A DNA stretch of 64,000 bases from Brienomyrus brachyistius. Lineage: Eukaryota; Chordata; Actinopteri; Osteoglossiformes; Mormyridae. Shown in pieces: positions 22,373-33,159 of this stretch; position 1 is the stretch's first letter, and each line of letters starts with the position of its first letter. The notes under the pieces were generated by a model. That model saw only the letters and a list, made by a program, of their open reading frames with translations, ran no database searches and was not told the origin of the DNA. The stretch spans positions 1,543,811-1,607,810 of the forward strand of contig NC_064552.1 of assembly GCF_023856365.1 (NCBI RefSeq), in the 5' to 3' direction. The position numbers and the translations under genes were made by a program.

Positions 22373-23730
22373 AGAGTAACTGCAGACCTTAAAAAGGAAA
22401 TTATAGTCAGACTTGAAGGTGCTGCACGTGTGTCTGCTCTCTCTTTGGACTATGGGATTGTCATTTATTTCATGTTTATTGCTTTTGTATGTGTTTTTTC
22501 ATGTCTGTATTACTGTTATACTGATTTTTAATGTTTTCTATTATTAGTTAGGAAGTTAGATAAGATTAAATAGGCATTCGTTTGGTGGTCTGGAATGGAC
22601 TTAATTCATTTACACACATTTTGTAGGTTCTGAGCCGAATTTGCGGCATTTACACCAGTGTTTTCAGTGGTAAAATGTGGCACTGGTTCCAAATTGGTGA
22701 CTAGCACTGAATGGCACCGACACCAGTGCAATGGGAAGGCTGCATGTGACTCTCTTGCTTAGGATAATAGAGTCATCTCAAACAATAAAAGGAAAAAAGT
22801 TAATGACATTCCGAGCCTTAAGGTAAAGGGGTCTTAAGGCAAACCTCAAGAACTAAACCAGTTTCCGAGGCCGTTCTCCACGCACAGCCGATCTGACAAC
22901 ACCCTGCGTAGCTGCGCCAAGCAGGCGTCACGAGATCTCGCGATATTACAACATGACGAGATTTCTCGTCAAGGTGAAAAGCGATCTCGCGAAGGCGCTG
23001 CAAATCTATGGAAGGCCAACAGGGCCAAAACGTCTTAAAACTTTATGCCAAATATTAACGGCCAGAGATGTCAAATTTGCGCGCCTTCAGATGCAAAAAA
23101 TCAACATGCCGATTTTTCTGGCCTAAAGGCATAATGTTTTTACACCTTAAGACATCAAAAACGGGCGGTATTTCTCTCTTTTTAAATTAGGACATACACT
23201 TAATTATTTTAAAATATAATAAAATATGTGCATGTATGCGTATATTATTAATATTCTTAATTATGATTCTTGTTGCTACTAGTAGTTGTATTTAACAATT
23301 TTTATTACTCTTATTATTATTAAAGTGAGTAATTATTTGTCACCACAGCACAGTGCATCACAACTAAATGTGACCTCTGCATGTGACCCATCTGTGAAGG
23401 AGCAGGAGCAGCTGACAAGCAGTGTGCTGGTAGCAGTCATGAGCAAGGTGCAGTACCCAGTTATTCCTGGGGACAGCCTGTCAACAGGAGGGGAAAATAT
23501 TTGAAAATATTTTTTTAATATTATAAATGTTTGTACATGTCATCAGCTGTCTATTTAATAAACAAAAAAAAAACATGTTTTCTTTTAATTCATAAACCAG
23601 TAAGTCAACCCCTTCATCATCGCTATGTCATAGCATTTTGCTCACGTTTTATACTGTATATAACACGTATGCCCACTTCAGCTCTATCGGCACACACAGA
23701 TATAGAGAGCAGTCAGAGTGAAGGAAAGTG
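22373..23730. other. AT-rich intergenic stretch, nothing recognised
   Basis: Short frames only. One patch of CG/GC-rich sequence at about 22,850-23,000 has no gene-like structure. Confidence 0.5.
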
Positions 23731-23830
23731 ATTCAAGATTCTTTATTTGTCACACGCATAGTCATACATTTACAACATGCAGTGAAATGTATAGTGAACC
23801 TCTCTTTTTGACTGTGCTTCCATTAAATAA
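23731..23830 (-). mobile_element. LINE 3'-end fragment
   Basis: 'attcaagattctttatttgt' is the reverse of the 'aataaagaatcttgaat' terminus seen at 1,131-1,149 on the plus strand. It is followed by 'cagtgaaatgta', the usual neighbouring segment of fish LINE 3' UTRs. Confidence 0.65.
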
Positions 23831-24299
23831 TTAATTAAACAAAAACATCAAAGCACAAGGGGTGGCATGGTGGTGCAGTAGATTTATCTACATCCTTCTG
23901 GCGGTGCTGCCATTACAGTCAGGTCTCGCACAATTCGAGGAGAAGTCCGACTTAACTGCAGTGAATTTATACTCCACCCCTACAGCCGCCGGCAGATGGC
24001 GCTCCACGTCAAATCAGTCGCAGACAGACTTAAACCCAAGTCGAACGCACCCAAAGTTTTCTTGTATTCTATTTTATGTTCAGTTGAGTAGTCAAATACG
24101 AGAGAAGCCTGTCATTTGAGTTTGTGGTGAAATATTTTATAGTGCTAGATATTTGTTTTGTTCTTTACTGCATATGATGATGGCGATTATTTAAAACATT
24201 TCACCATACATCTGCATTATTTAGCATTTTTTTTATCTTTCAAATAAATAAAATAAAATACTGCTTTCCAGTAATATATTTATTCTTTGAAGTTTCCCT

Positions 24300-24870
24300 T
24301 AAAATGTCGTCTCGTCCTCGTATGCTGAGTCACGTCACTGCCGTTACGTCACTCAGGATCAGCTGCAGCTCAGCAAAAACGACACTGCGCGTTTTGTCAG
24401 TTGTGTCACTCTGTCCGACCGCTATTATGTTTCAGCAGCTACTGACAGCCGTTATGTTCTGTCCTTAATTACGACTCCTTTATAAGCCAACAAGGACCAT
24501 AAAGGAAAATGTGCCGCCGAGTGCTTTACTGCGCCCGGCGCCCTTATTCTGAGCAGATCTGGCGCTAATTCAGATCACCAACAGCACCCGGTCTTTCATG
24601 GTGCAGGCGGCTATTTCGGTTCCCCGGCAGCTTCGCCAGCTGTCTGAGGTCCGCCAAAGTCCACCGAGGACGCCTCGGGCATCAGTGCGCGAAAGGCGAA
24701 GCGGCAGCTGCGGCGGCACGCTGCTGACAAAGCGGCCGGGGTCCGAGGCGACCCCGCGGAGCCCTGATCCGGCTGTTAGTCTGCGGATAGCTGCACTCTT
24801 CAGGGTAGGATTTCGCACGGAGAGATGTGCTGATATGCAGGAGGGGAAGGAGGGAAATTCTAATATATCG
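24300..24870. promoter_or_regulatory. CpG-rich, CRE/AP-1-bearing promoter-like patch
   Basis: Stands out from AT-rich surroundings. It contains TGAGTCACGTCA and TTACGTCACTC near 24,325-24,355, then a CpG-dense block at 24,570-24,800. Open frames exist on both strands (94 codons plus, 82 codons minus) but show no domain and no matching exons. On the minus strand 'accATGAAAGACCGG' at about 24,602 could be a start codon. A first exon or orphan CpG island is plausible; no gene is claimed. Confidence 0.35.
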
Positions 24871-25963
24871 CTATTTATCTAAACAAGGTTAGCTAAACTA
24901 AATCTGAGGGAGATCAAAGAAAAATCATCTGAAATCGTGGATAATATGTACAGCATTTGCAGAGGTTGTGAAAATTTGAAAGTGTTTTAGTTTTACAGAA
25001 GTATAGGGAGTAATACTGTAAGACACACACTGTAAATCTTTGCACTGTAAATTTACAGTAATTAAGTGGCAGCAGCTTTGCCTGCAATGTACTGCATTTT
25101 TTACAGTTGTTTACTGTATTTTGAAATTACAGCGTATTACAAGAAATAAATATACAGATCTTTACTGTATTTGTGTAAATGTACAGTTAAATACTGCTCA
25201 CTGTTTTCAGTAAATTTCTGTATATTTATAGCTAACTCTTTAACTGCAAAATGTATCTTGTATTTACTAATAATTAAAGAATGTTACTGTACTACTAATA
25301 CTATAATAACAACTATAATACAATGAAACAGTGACAATATCCATTATGCAGTTCCTTTTCGAATATTTATTAAACTAAAAACATCACCCATGCAACACTT
25401 TGTTTCTTTGTTTTGTTCTTTTAAAAGATTGAAGATTTTTTAATTAAATGACTTTGCTTACAATATTCGTAAGCTCACTGACAATTTATGTCTTGTGAAA
25501 AAAGAACATAAAACTAAGTAACCTGCTACAAAACAAGAAGAGAATATTACCGTATAAAGTAAACAAAAATATATGCAACTCTTTCTCAGTGTCTTGAGCA
25601 AAACATAATCGGATACCAGTTTTTATCACTTTTGGGTATTTCCTGTCTCAGCACACCCTGGTTCTACAGTGTTAATCAGATAATAATTTGCTTCAGTTGT
25701 GCACTGGCTGGTAAAACCTGAATCTGTGCTGAGCCTTGAGTCGCAGGAACCAGAGCTGGGAAACACTGTACTAGGTACAGTGATGTGTGAAGGACAGTCT
25801 ATCAAGTCAATAGGTGTGAAAGAATATGTGTGGAAAGCTCGTACCTCTGAATGAAGTCCAGTGTGCATGCTGCATCATGTTAGTACTGAAGGTTGGGATT
25901 GTAGGAGGAGAGCAGTACAGTAAGTCCAAGCACAAAGGCTGTTCCTTCGCACTGCGCCACCCA

Positions 25964-26203
25964 TCACTGATTCATCCGTGTCATTGAACCTGAAAAGCCA
26001 AGATTATCTGATGCTCTGTGGCCTTTAGATGGGTGATCTCTGTACACATGTGTTTTGAAAACACTTATTTTTTGGAAGATGCGGTTGCAATCGGGTGAAG
26101 CACATTTGAAGGTCAAGTTTCGGACATTCTTATGAATTTTCATATGTCTCACAAATGCAAATTTTGTTTCACAGTTATGACTACAACATTCACAATAAAA
26201 CAT
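25964..26203 (-). pseudogene. Short-finger C2H2 protein fragment
   Basis: 79 codons: CECCSHNC...FVRHMKIH, then CASPDCNRIF...FKTHVYRDH, then a disordered tail. This is the same double-finger style (C-x2-C-x4-C, H-x3-H, then C-x4-C, H-x4-H) as in the array proteins at 4 and 9 kb. A start upstream and further exons were not found, so it is either one exon of an unseen gene or a relic. Confidence 0.45.
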
Positions 26204-26589
26204 TCTGGATAACTAAAAGAAAAGCGAGAATTTTGCAACAAAAAAAAAAGTTAAGTAATGATAAAGGTCATTTCAGGTGAAAAAAGTTAGACTTCTCACT
26301 ACATTAAAGTATCTTCTAGCAAAAGCAGCAGCCTAATTTTATTATTCATGTAAACTGATATAAAATGCTATCATGCGCTAATTTTACCTAACGTTGCTTA
26401 ATTAGCACTTTAATGAACGTGATGCTTTTCATGGTTAGTTTTGCCAATATGGATAACAAAGCAGGACACTTACTTTCCCACGACACTAAACATTCTAGCA
26501 TAATTATCTTCTCACAAAAGCAACAAACGTGGTTTTCTTTTGACAAAATGCTCACATGTTCTTATTTTAGTTCGCTGGGACACTGAACA

Positions 26590-27102
26590 CAAGCCCTGCT
26601 TTCCGATGGGTTTGCTGTACCACTGTTCTAAATGCCATCCAGGAAAATGGCAGGAGAATCATCACAGATCCCACAGAACCTGGACACAGACTTTCTGACC
26701 TGCTGCCCTCTGGCAGACGATATAGAAGCCTGCAGACCAGGACACCCGACACAGGAACAGCTTCTCTCCCCTCGCCATCTCCCTCCTAAACAGCTGAACT
26801 GTCACACTGCTAAACACCTACAGCACTGCAACTGCACTCTGTGTACAGTCTGTGGTACATATTTCCATAATCTTTGTATTTTCTGTATATAAGATTTACA
26901 TTGCTTACTATATTGTATTGTTCATTTATACACTTTCTGTGTATATGTGTATGTATGTATGTTCATTGTGACTTTACAGATGGTTGTTGCTTTCACACTG
27001 TTGTGTTTGAGAGGCACCATCGACCGGAATCTAATTCCTTGTATGTGTTCGCTCACATACTTGGCCAATAAACGCGATTCTGATTCTGATTCTAAAAAGT
27101 GA
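26590..27102 (+). mobile_element. LINE 3' fragment ending in (GATTCT)n
   Basis: Carries the widespread fish LINE 3' segment ('ctgccctctggcagacgata', 'aggaacagcttctctcccc') and ends 'ccaataaacgcgattctgat' plus a GATTCT tail. Non-coding, 5' truncated. Confidence 0.7.
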
Positions 27103-28454
27103 AATTAAACATTTTAACGCTATTAATTAGTATAAAATGGTGACGTACGTTACTTTATGATGGTTGCCTTAATCTTATCGAGGCAGTTTTGTGTGAATGA
27201 AAAAGGTTGAGCAGGTTGTCAGGCTCGTGAAGATCTAGACACTCTTATTTCACCTACCCAAGATGCTCAGCTGTTTGCAGGAAAGTTTACAGCAAATTCC
27301 TGTACACAAAGCCCTTCCCTTAAGGTGCTGTAATCACATTTTTTTTCCCAGATTGCAATGCAGTTTACAGTATGATACTGCATAACATTAATACAGCAAA
27401 ATACTGTTCAGATTTTCCTGTACATCAAATATCAAAGTTTTACAGTGCAGGGTATGAGTGCAGCCACCCCTCTCAGGCTGTGATCACATCGTCCTCACTC
27501 AGCTCTGATGAGCGCAGCCCAGTAACAGGACAAATGAGTCATCTGGAGATCTCTGCACTATCTTAGGAAAGATTAGAGCATGTTAACAGCCAATGACACC
27601 CACAACCGTTTGATTGACACTCTCAGGCCAGCCAGGCGACTCAGCTGACAAGGCTCTGGCCGGGCCGAACGGCGCCAGCGGAGCAGACGAAAAGGAGACA
27701 AAAGGGTGGCTGACTAGCAGGGAGGAGGATTAGCTCAGAGCTGCGGCCTCACTGCTAATGGGTTGTGGGTTCACATCCCTTCTCAGCTCTGTGTGCAGAT
27801 TTCCTGCCCTCCTCTGGCACCTCATCTCCTGCATGTCCCAGCACAGGCTGTGACCCGACGTTAGGCGAGTGCTCCTCCAAATTTATCTGCTATCATTTCT
27901 CCTCGTGTCACACTGTTTTTGCAATATTCACACTTTTTACACACTTGCACTTCATGTAGCCCCTGCTTTTAGACCCTGTGCTGTCATTTTCAAGGGCGTG
28001 TGGGTTGGGTGGTTTGTGAATGTCCCCCTTCTGAAGGGGAGGGGGGCAGGGTGGGGTCACTAGCTCAGCTCTTAATGCATCATCTGGGGCCCATTATCTG
28101 TCCCATTATCCAGCGGACATCTTGGGAGTAACACGCCAACTGGGCCAGGAGCTTCTCTGAGGCAGGCCTTGGGGCGGGGCCGAGTGGGGGCGAGGCAGCA
28201 GATGGGGAGCTGGGTGTCCTCTCCTCCTGCAATAGATCAGTGATTCGGCAGAATTTCTGGGTTCTGTTAAGATGGCGGCGTGTCTGGACCCTCGTCAGGC
28301 CAGTGCTCTGCTACACATCACCACAGGGATGACTGAGCCGAGGGATGTCGTATCAGACCTGACCTTTGGCCTTTAAGCATAGTCTCAAAGTCCCTCCGTA
28401 TCTAGAGTCTAGCATTTATGCTATGCTGCATGTAGCAACATGCAGAGGATGATT

Positions 28455-28585
28455 ATATAGACTGGGTAAGCCTGTGTCAGTGCGTTAGCCTGTGTCAGTG
28501 GATTAGCCTGTGTCAGTGGATTAGCCTGTGTTAGTGCGTTAGACTGTGTCAGTGCGTTAGCCTGTGTCAGTGGATTAGCAGCCAC
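28455..28585. repeat. Minisatellite, 18-bp unit, about 7 copies
   Basis: Unit 'cctgtgtcagtggattag' with minor variants. Confidence 0.85.
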
Positions 28586-28863
28586 AACTGAGCTAGTCTG
28601 TGAAAACAGATGACCTTGTGTCAATATCAGTGTGCAGCTAGCTTAGTCGGCATTGTACTGAATGTGTGACCTTGGAGGGAAATTGCCGGTGGTATGAGAT
28701 TTGTAGTAAGAATCTAGAGGGACTACCGATTAAATGCAGTCCATTTGACTGTCTGTATGGGTTCACCGGGTTCATTATTTATCTTCATTTCTATTATTCA
28801 TTTCATTAATAGCCACATAGATAGTTAAAATGCATTTTTTTGGCTTTGCAAGTTTGCACTCGT

Positions 28864-29550
28864 GTTCTGAGTGAACATTTAATCAGGCATTGTGTAGGAC
28901 CACTATTCTGAGTATACATTTAATCAGGCATTGTGTAGGGCCACTATTCTGAGTATACATTTAATCAGGCATTGTGTAGGGCCACTATTCTGAGTATACA
29001 TTTAATCAGGCATTGTGTAGGGCCACTATTCTGAGTATACATTTAATCAGGCATTGTGTAGGACCACTATTCTGAGTATACATTTAATCAGGCATTGTGT
29101 AGGACCACTATTCTGAGTATACATTTAATCGGGCATTGTGTAGGACCACTATTCTGAGTATACATTTAATCGGGCATTGTGTAGGACCACTATTCTGAGT
29201 ATACATTTAATCAGGCATTGTGTAGGGTCACTATTCTGAGTATACATTTAATCAGGCATTGTGTAGGGCCACTATTCTGAGTATACATTTAATCAGGCAT
29301 TGTGTAGGGCCACTATTCTGAGTATACATTTAATCAGGCATTGTGTAGGGCCACTATTCTGAGTATACATTTAATCAGGCATTGTGTAGGGCCACTATTC
29401 TAAATGGCCATTTAATCAAGCATTGTGTAGGGCCACTATTCTAAGTGACCATTTAATCAGGCATTGTGTAGGACCACTATTCTAAGTGACCATTTAATCA
29501 GGCATTGTGTAGGACCACTATTCTGAGTATACATTTAATCATGGCATTGT
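28864..29550. repeat. Minisatellite, 41-bp unit, about 16-17 copies
   Basis: Unit built of 'ccactattctgagtatac' plus 'atttaatcaggcattgtgta'. Copies are very uniform; the few variants (gggtcac, aagtgacc) are clustered at the right end. Confidence 0.95.
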
Positions 29551-30559
29551 GGAGAATCACTGTCCCACAGCTTTTTTCACAAGTTTCTGCAATGATCCTG
29601 CAGAGTACACAAAAATTTCTGAAAAAAGTCTACATTTTGACATTACCTCAGTAACCATGTTTCTCCCGTGAAACACAGACCTGCACGACATGACGTGTGT
29701 TTTTGGGGTGGCAGGTTATATGCTGGGTGTTATATAAGCCCGGCTAAGGCAGGAGGTGTGTGTCTGACTGTACAGATTTCTGACAAAAGTTTTTTTTATT
29801 ATTATTATTTAATTGAAGCATCTTCTGCAGAAAGCAGAACATTAAGCAGACATTTAAGACCAAAACCTGTGATACTCATGGTTGTATTAAGTCACTTTAT
29901 TTATAAGTAATGTGGTGAAAAACAAAGAGTGTAGAGAGATGGATGTGTGGTAGGCGTAGCGAGACCTGAGGTGACTGACTGCACGCTCAGAATTACATAT
30001 TGGTCTTTGAAAGTGAATATAGACAGGTAAATGCAGCCGGAACTCGTTATGGTAGAAGTATATATTTTCTGGGCTTTATGTAACACGTACGCAAACAAAC
30101 AGATTGCATGACCCTCTACCCAACAACAGCTAGCTGTGCTTTGCAAAGCAGAGTGATTTCAGAATGATTCCCAGAAGAGCTCTTACTTTGCTTTCACTCA
30201 GTGTAGCGACTTGGCTTCTTCTCTGGTCTGCTGGTACGAGCGAGAGATTGGTGAGTAAGGTCAAGTGCGGAGACTTGGCGGGGAGGGTCTTGTGCGTTTC
30301 CTGTCCAGTGCTGGAGTGAAGGAGCAAACGCCGCGTGGCCATCTACCTCACCTCCCACGTGCTCTCTGCAGCTCTGGGTATGAGCATTAGATGGCAGCGT
30401 GTCCTCCTCAAATTACCGACACCAGGAGGTATCATCATCAGCACGGCCTGCTTGCCAGTGTTTTAATCGCAGTGCTGTTTTTTGTGCAGTCTTGCACAAA
30501 CATGGTCCATGCTGTTGATTCCCAGTGATACTTGTTGCTGGTATTTAAATTAAGTGCTG

Positions 30560-30975
30560 TTTGCCAGTGTCTGTTTAGTAGGTGTTGTCTGGTTCCCAGT
30601 GATGTTTGTTTGTCAGTGGTATTTCATTTCATTGCTGTTCGTTTGCCAGTGTCTGTTTATTAGGTGTTGTCTGGTTCCCAATGATGTTTGTTTGTCAGTG
30701 GTATTTCATTTCACTGCTGTTCGTTTGCCAGTGTCTGTTTATTAGGTGTTATTTGACTCCCGCTGGTGTTAATTTGTTGCTGGTGTTTAATTTCACTGCT
30801 GTTCATTTGCCAGCGTCTGTTTATTAGGTGTTATTTGATTCCCATTGATGTTTGTTTGTCAGTGGTGTTTAATTTCAGTGCTGTTTGTTTGCCAGTATAT
30901 GTTAATTAGGTGTTACATAATTCATAGTGATGTTTTGCTTGTTGCTGTCTTTCATTTCCCAGTGCTGTTTGCCTG
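30560..30975. repeat. Minisatellite, about 80-84-bp unit, 5 copies
   Basis: Each unit contains 'gccagtgtctgtttattagg' and 'gatgtttgtttgtcagtgg', progressively diverged to the right. Confidence 0.85.
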
Positions 30976-31794
30976 TAGCTGCTGTTCTATAAGCCATTTT
31001 ATTGTGAGGTTCACAGTAAGCACCCGTATGCATTGTTTGAACTGCTGATCCTTCTGTCCGCATCCACGACTCCATGTGCTGCACTGTTCCCCTACCTACC
31101 CCCCCTTCCGGCACCGACACGCGCTCCTCAGCTCTTCAGAACCATAAAACACAATATAAATGAGTTGCTGCACTGCCTGCCACTTCACATTATCTGAGGG
31201 AAGTGATGAGACATTATCTCCTTAAAGACTGACTCATCTGTACATGTGGACACGGCGCCATTTGGCCAGCGTGAAGGTGTCTGTTGTTGGTGCAGTGTGG
31301 AGGAGGACCTCTTTTAATCTCCATTAGATGAGAAACCACTTGATGCTTCTGTTTTCTCCAGAGGGGAAACATCATCTAACGGGGATGGGACAGAGGGCAT
31401 TGAGAGTGCGCCCCCTAATGACTACAACAGTGATGACAATAGCAGAGCCCCATAATAATACACACAGTGACCCTCGGAGTCAGTGCTGTAGCGGTTGCTC
31501 TTCATGATTAGCTTCCTGACATGTTACTCTCCTGGCTGCCCGTGGTGCTGCTTATGTAATGAACAGCATTACAGCTACAAAGCGAGCCGCTGTAGCGGCC
31601 CAGGAGCTGCCTTGCCTGCTAGTGGTCGCCTTGTCAGGCAGCCCGGTCACAGTGGGAAGGAGCCTGGATGCTGCCAGCATTGACACCATCTCTGAAATCA
31701 AGGCAGTGCGCAGCCAAAGCGCTTAGCATGCAGTTCACACACCCAGTGTGTGCAGAGAGTGTGTGTGTGTGTGCGTGCATGTGGGGCTGCATAG

Positions 31795-32095
31795 TGATTT
31801 TTCAGACGTCTGATTTATTTATGTGCATGTAGGTCTGTACAGTGACTTTGCAGACGTCTGATTTATTTACGTGCATGTAGGTCTGTACAGTGACTTTACA
31901 GATGCCTGATTTATTTATGTGCTTATAGGTCTGTACAGTGACTTTGCATACTTCTGATTTATGTGCTTGTAGGTCTGTACAATGACTTTGCAGATGTGTA
32001 ATTTATGTGCTTGTAGGTCTGTACAATGACTTTGCAGACTTCTGATGTATGTGTAGGTATGCACAGTGATTTTGTAGACATCTGATTGTCAGACT
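31795..32095. repeat. Minisatellite, about 48-58-bp unit, 6 copies
   Basis: Each unit carries 'gtaggtctgtacagtgactt' and a 'tctgatttatttatgtgc' segment. Confidence 0.8.
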
Positions 32096-32289
32096 GCTTT
32101 GCGACATTTTTTATTTCTGTCTGTATGGAGGGAAGACTTGTGGATCTGCTCTGAGCACCATGCAGCTTGATATCTTGAATCTGTTCCTCAGGGATATCAT
32201 GGTTCAGAATTGCCTCATTTGAATATTTTGCAGTGGGACTGCTGTCTGTGCACTGTGATGTATGTGTCCAGCAGTTTCACCCATGAGCT

Positions 32290-32372
32290 GAAGGTGTGTG
32301 CCCTGCGTGTCACCACGATGGCAGCCTGCGATTTAACATCACCAAGCAGAGCTGCACCCAGCAGATGGAGAG
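32290..32372 (+). CDS. Candidate isolated Cys-rich exon
   Basis: One frame reads EGVCPACHHDGSLRFNIT (then KQSCTQQMES) up to a consensus donor GTAAGT at 32,373. It has three Cys, an NIT glycosylation sequon and no low-complexity bias, like an exon of a secreted or cell-surface protein. The same frame has a TGA just upstream, so the acceptor would have to be the AG at about 32,286-32,288, which is weak. No partner exons were found. I do not recognise the family and it has no evident link to adgra1 downstream. Confidence 0.25.
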
Positions 32373-33029
32373 CTGTAAGTACAGCCTTTCTGAGTTAGTC
32401 CATGCTGATGTCTTTCTGCCTGTGTTGCTGTTTATAGAGAGAGCAGGGGATGGGAAGTGTGAGGGAGGAGGTTGCGTTTGAAATCCATCCATTGTTATAT
32501 AAAGCGATTTTAAAAATGATCCTGTAAATAAGCAGCTGGCACGGACTTCCCGCATCCCATAATAGCTGCAGTAATAAGAATCTGCTTGACGGCTGTAAGC
32601 TTCTGCTTCTGACGGCGATGGTTCAGCAGGACGCTGAAGTGTAAAAGGAAATCATTCTTGGAAGTTTGCTAGTTCATATACATGTATGAAAATGACTGTG
32701 GGCGTACCTTACAATGCATGGATGAAGTGTGCGGTGTTGCTAATAAACTACAGTTTCAGCAGGTTAGGACCAGAATTGCCAATTGAAATCCTGCAGCTGG
32801 AAGATCGATCCCACCGCTGGCCCCCGGGGCGAGGCCCTTAACCCCCAGCCCCTGGTGCGCTGCACACTGGCTGACCCTGTATTGTGACCCCCCCCCAAGC
32901 TTACGCTGCCCTGTGTATGAGTCTGTGTCTCATATACAGGGCAAGACAGGGTATGCAAAAGAGAACTTTCCCACAGAGATCGAGAAAGTGTCGCTCTTCT
33001 GTTCTCTACAGCCAGCTTCAAAAGCGTGC

Positions 33030-33155
33030 TAAAAGCCGCAGCTGCGTAAGGTGAAGCTGAAGCCGCAGCTGCGTAAGGTGAAGCCGCAGCTGCGTAAGCT
33101 GAAGCCGCAGCTGCGTAAGGTGAAGCCGCAGCTGCGTAAGGTGAAGCCGCGGCGT
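33030..33155. repeat. Minisatellite, 21-bp unit, about 6 copies
   Basis: Unit 'gtgaagccgcagctgcgtaag'. The long minus frame over it (32,764-33,381) is a by-product of the 3n unit. Confidence 0.85.
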
Positions 33156-33159
33156 GACA

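Larger units (their letters stand above)
25025..27450. mobile_element. Possible DNA-transposon relic bounded by CACTGTAAA inverted ends
   Basis: The left side has 'cactgtaaat' and 'tttacagt' motifs at 25,030-25,125. The right side has 'gtttacagtatgatactg' and ends 'aagttttacagtgcagg' near 27,450. The outermost CACTGTAAA/TTTACAGTG are inverted. Inside are a zinc-finger frame on the minus strand and an inserted LINE fragment. The two ends are similar in motif but not alignable over length by eye, so this could instead be two separate MITEs. Confidence 0.35.

Noticed and set aside
24570..24882. Overlapping plus and minus frames in the CpG block
   Set aside because: Both are open because of GC richness; neither shows a domain or exon partners.
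27725..27785. tRNA-like sequence (gattagctcagag ... gggttcacatccc)
   Set aside because: Has A- and B-box-like strings but no acceptor-stem pairing that I can form. Probably a SINE head relic at most.
28864..29550. CRISPR-like regular repeats (also 37,290-38,060 and 49,990-51,420)
   Set aside because: Contiguous tandem units without unique spacers in a vertebrate genome; they are minisatellites.
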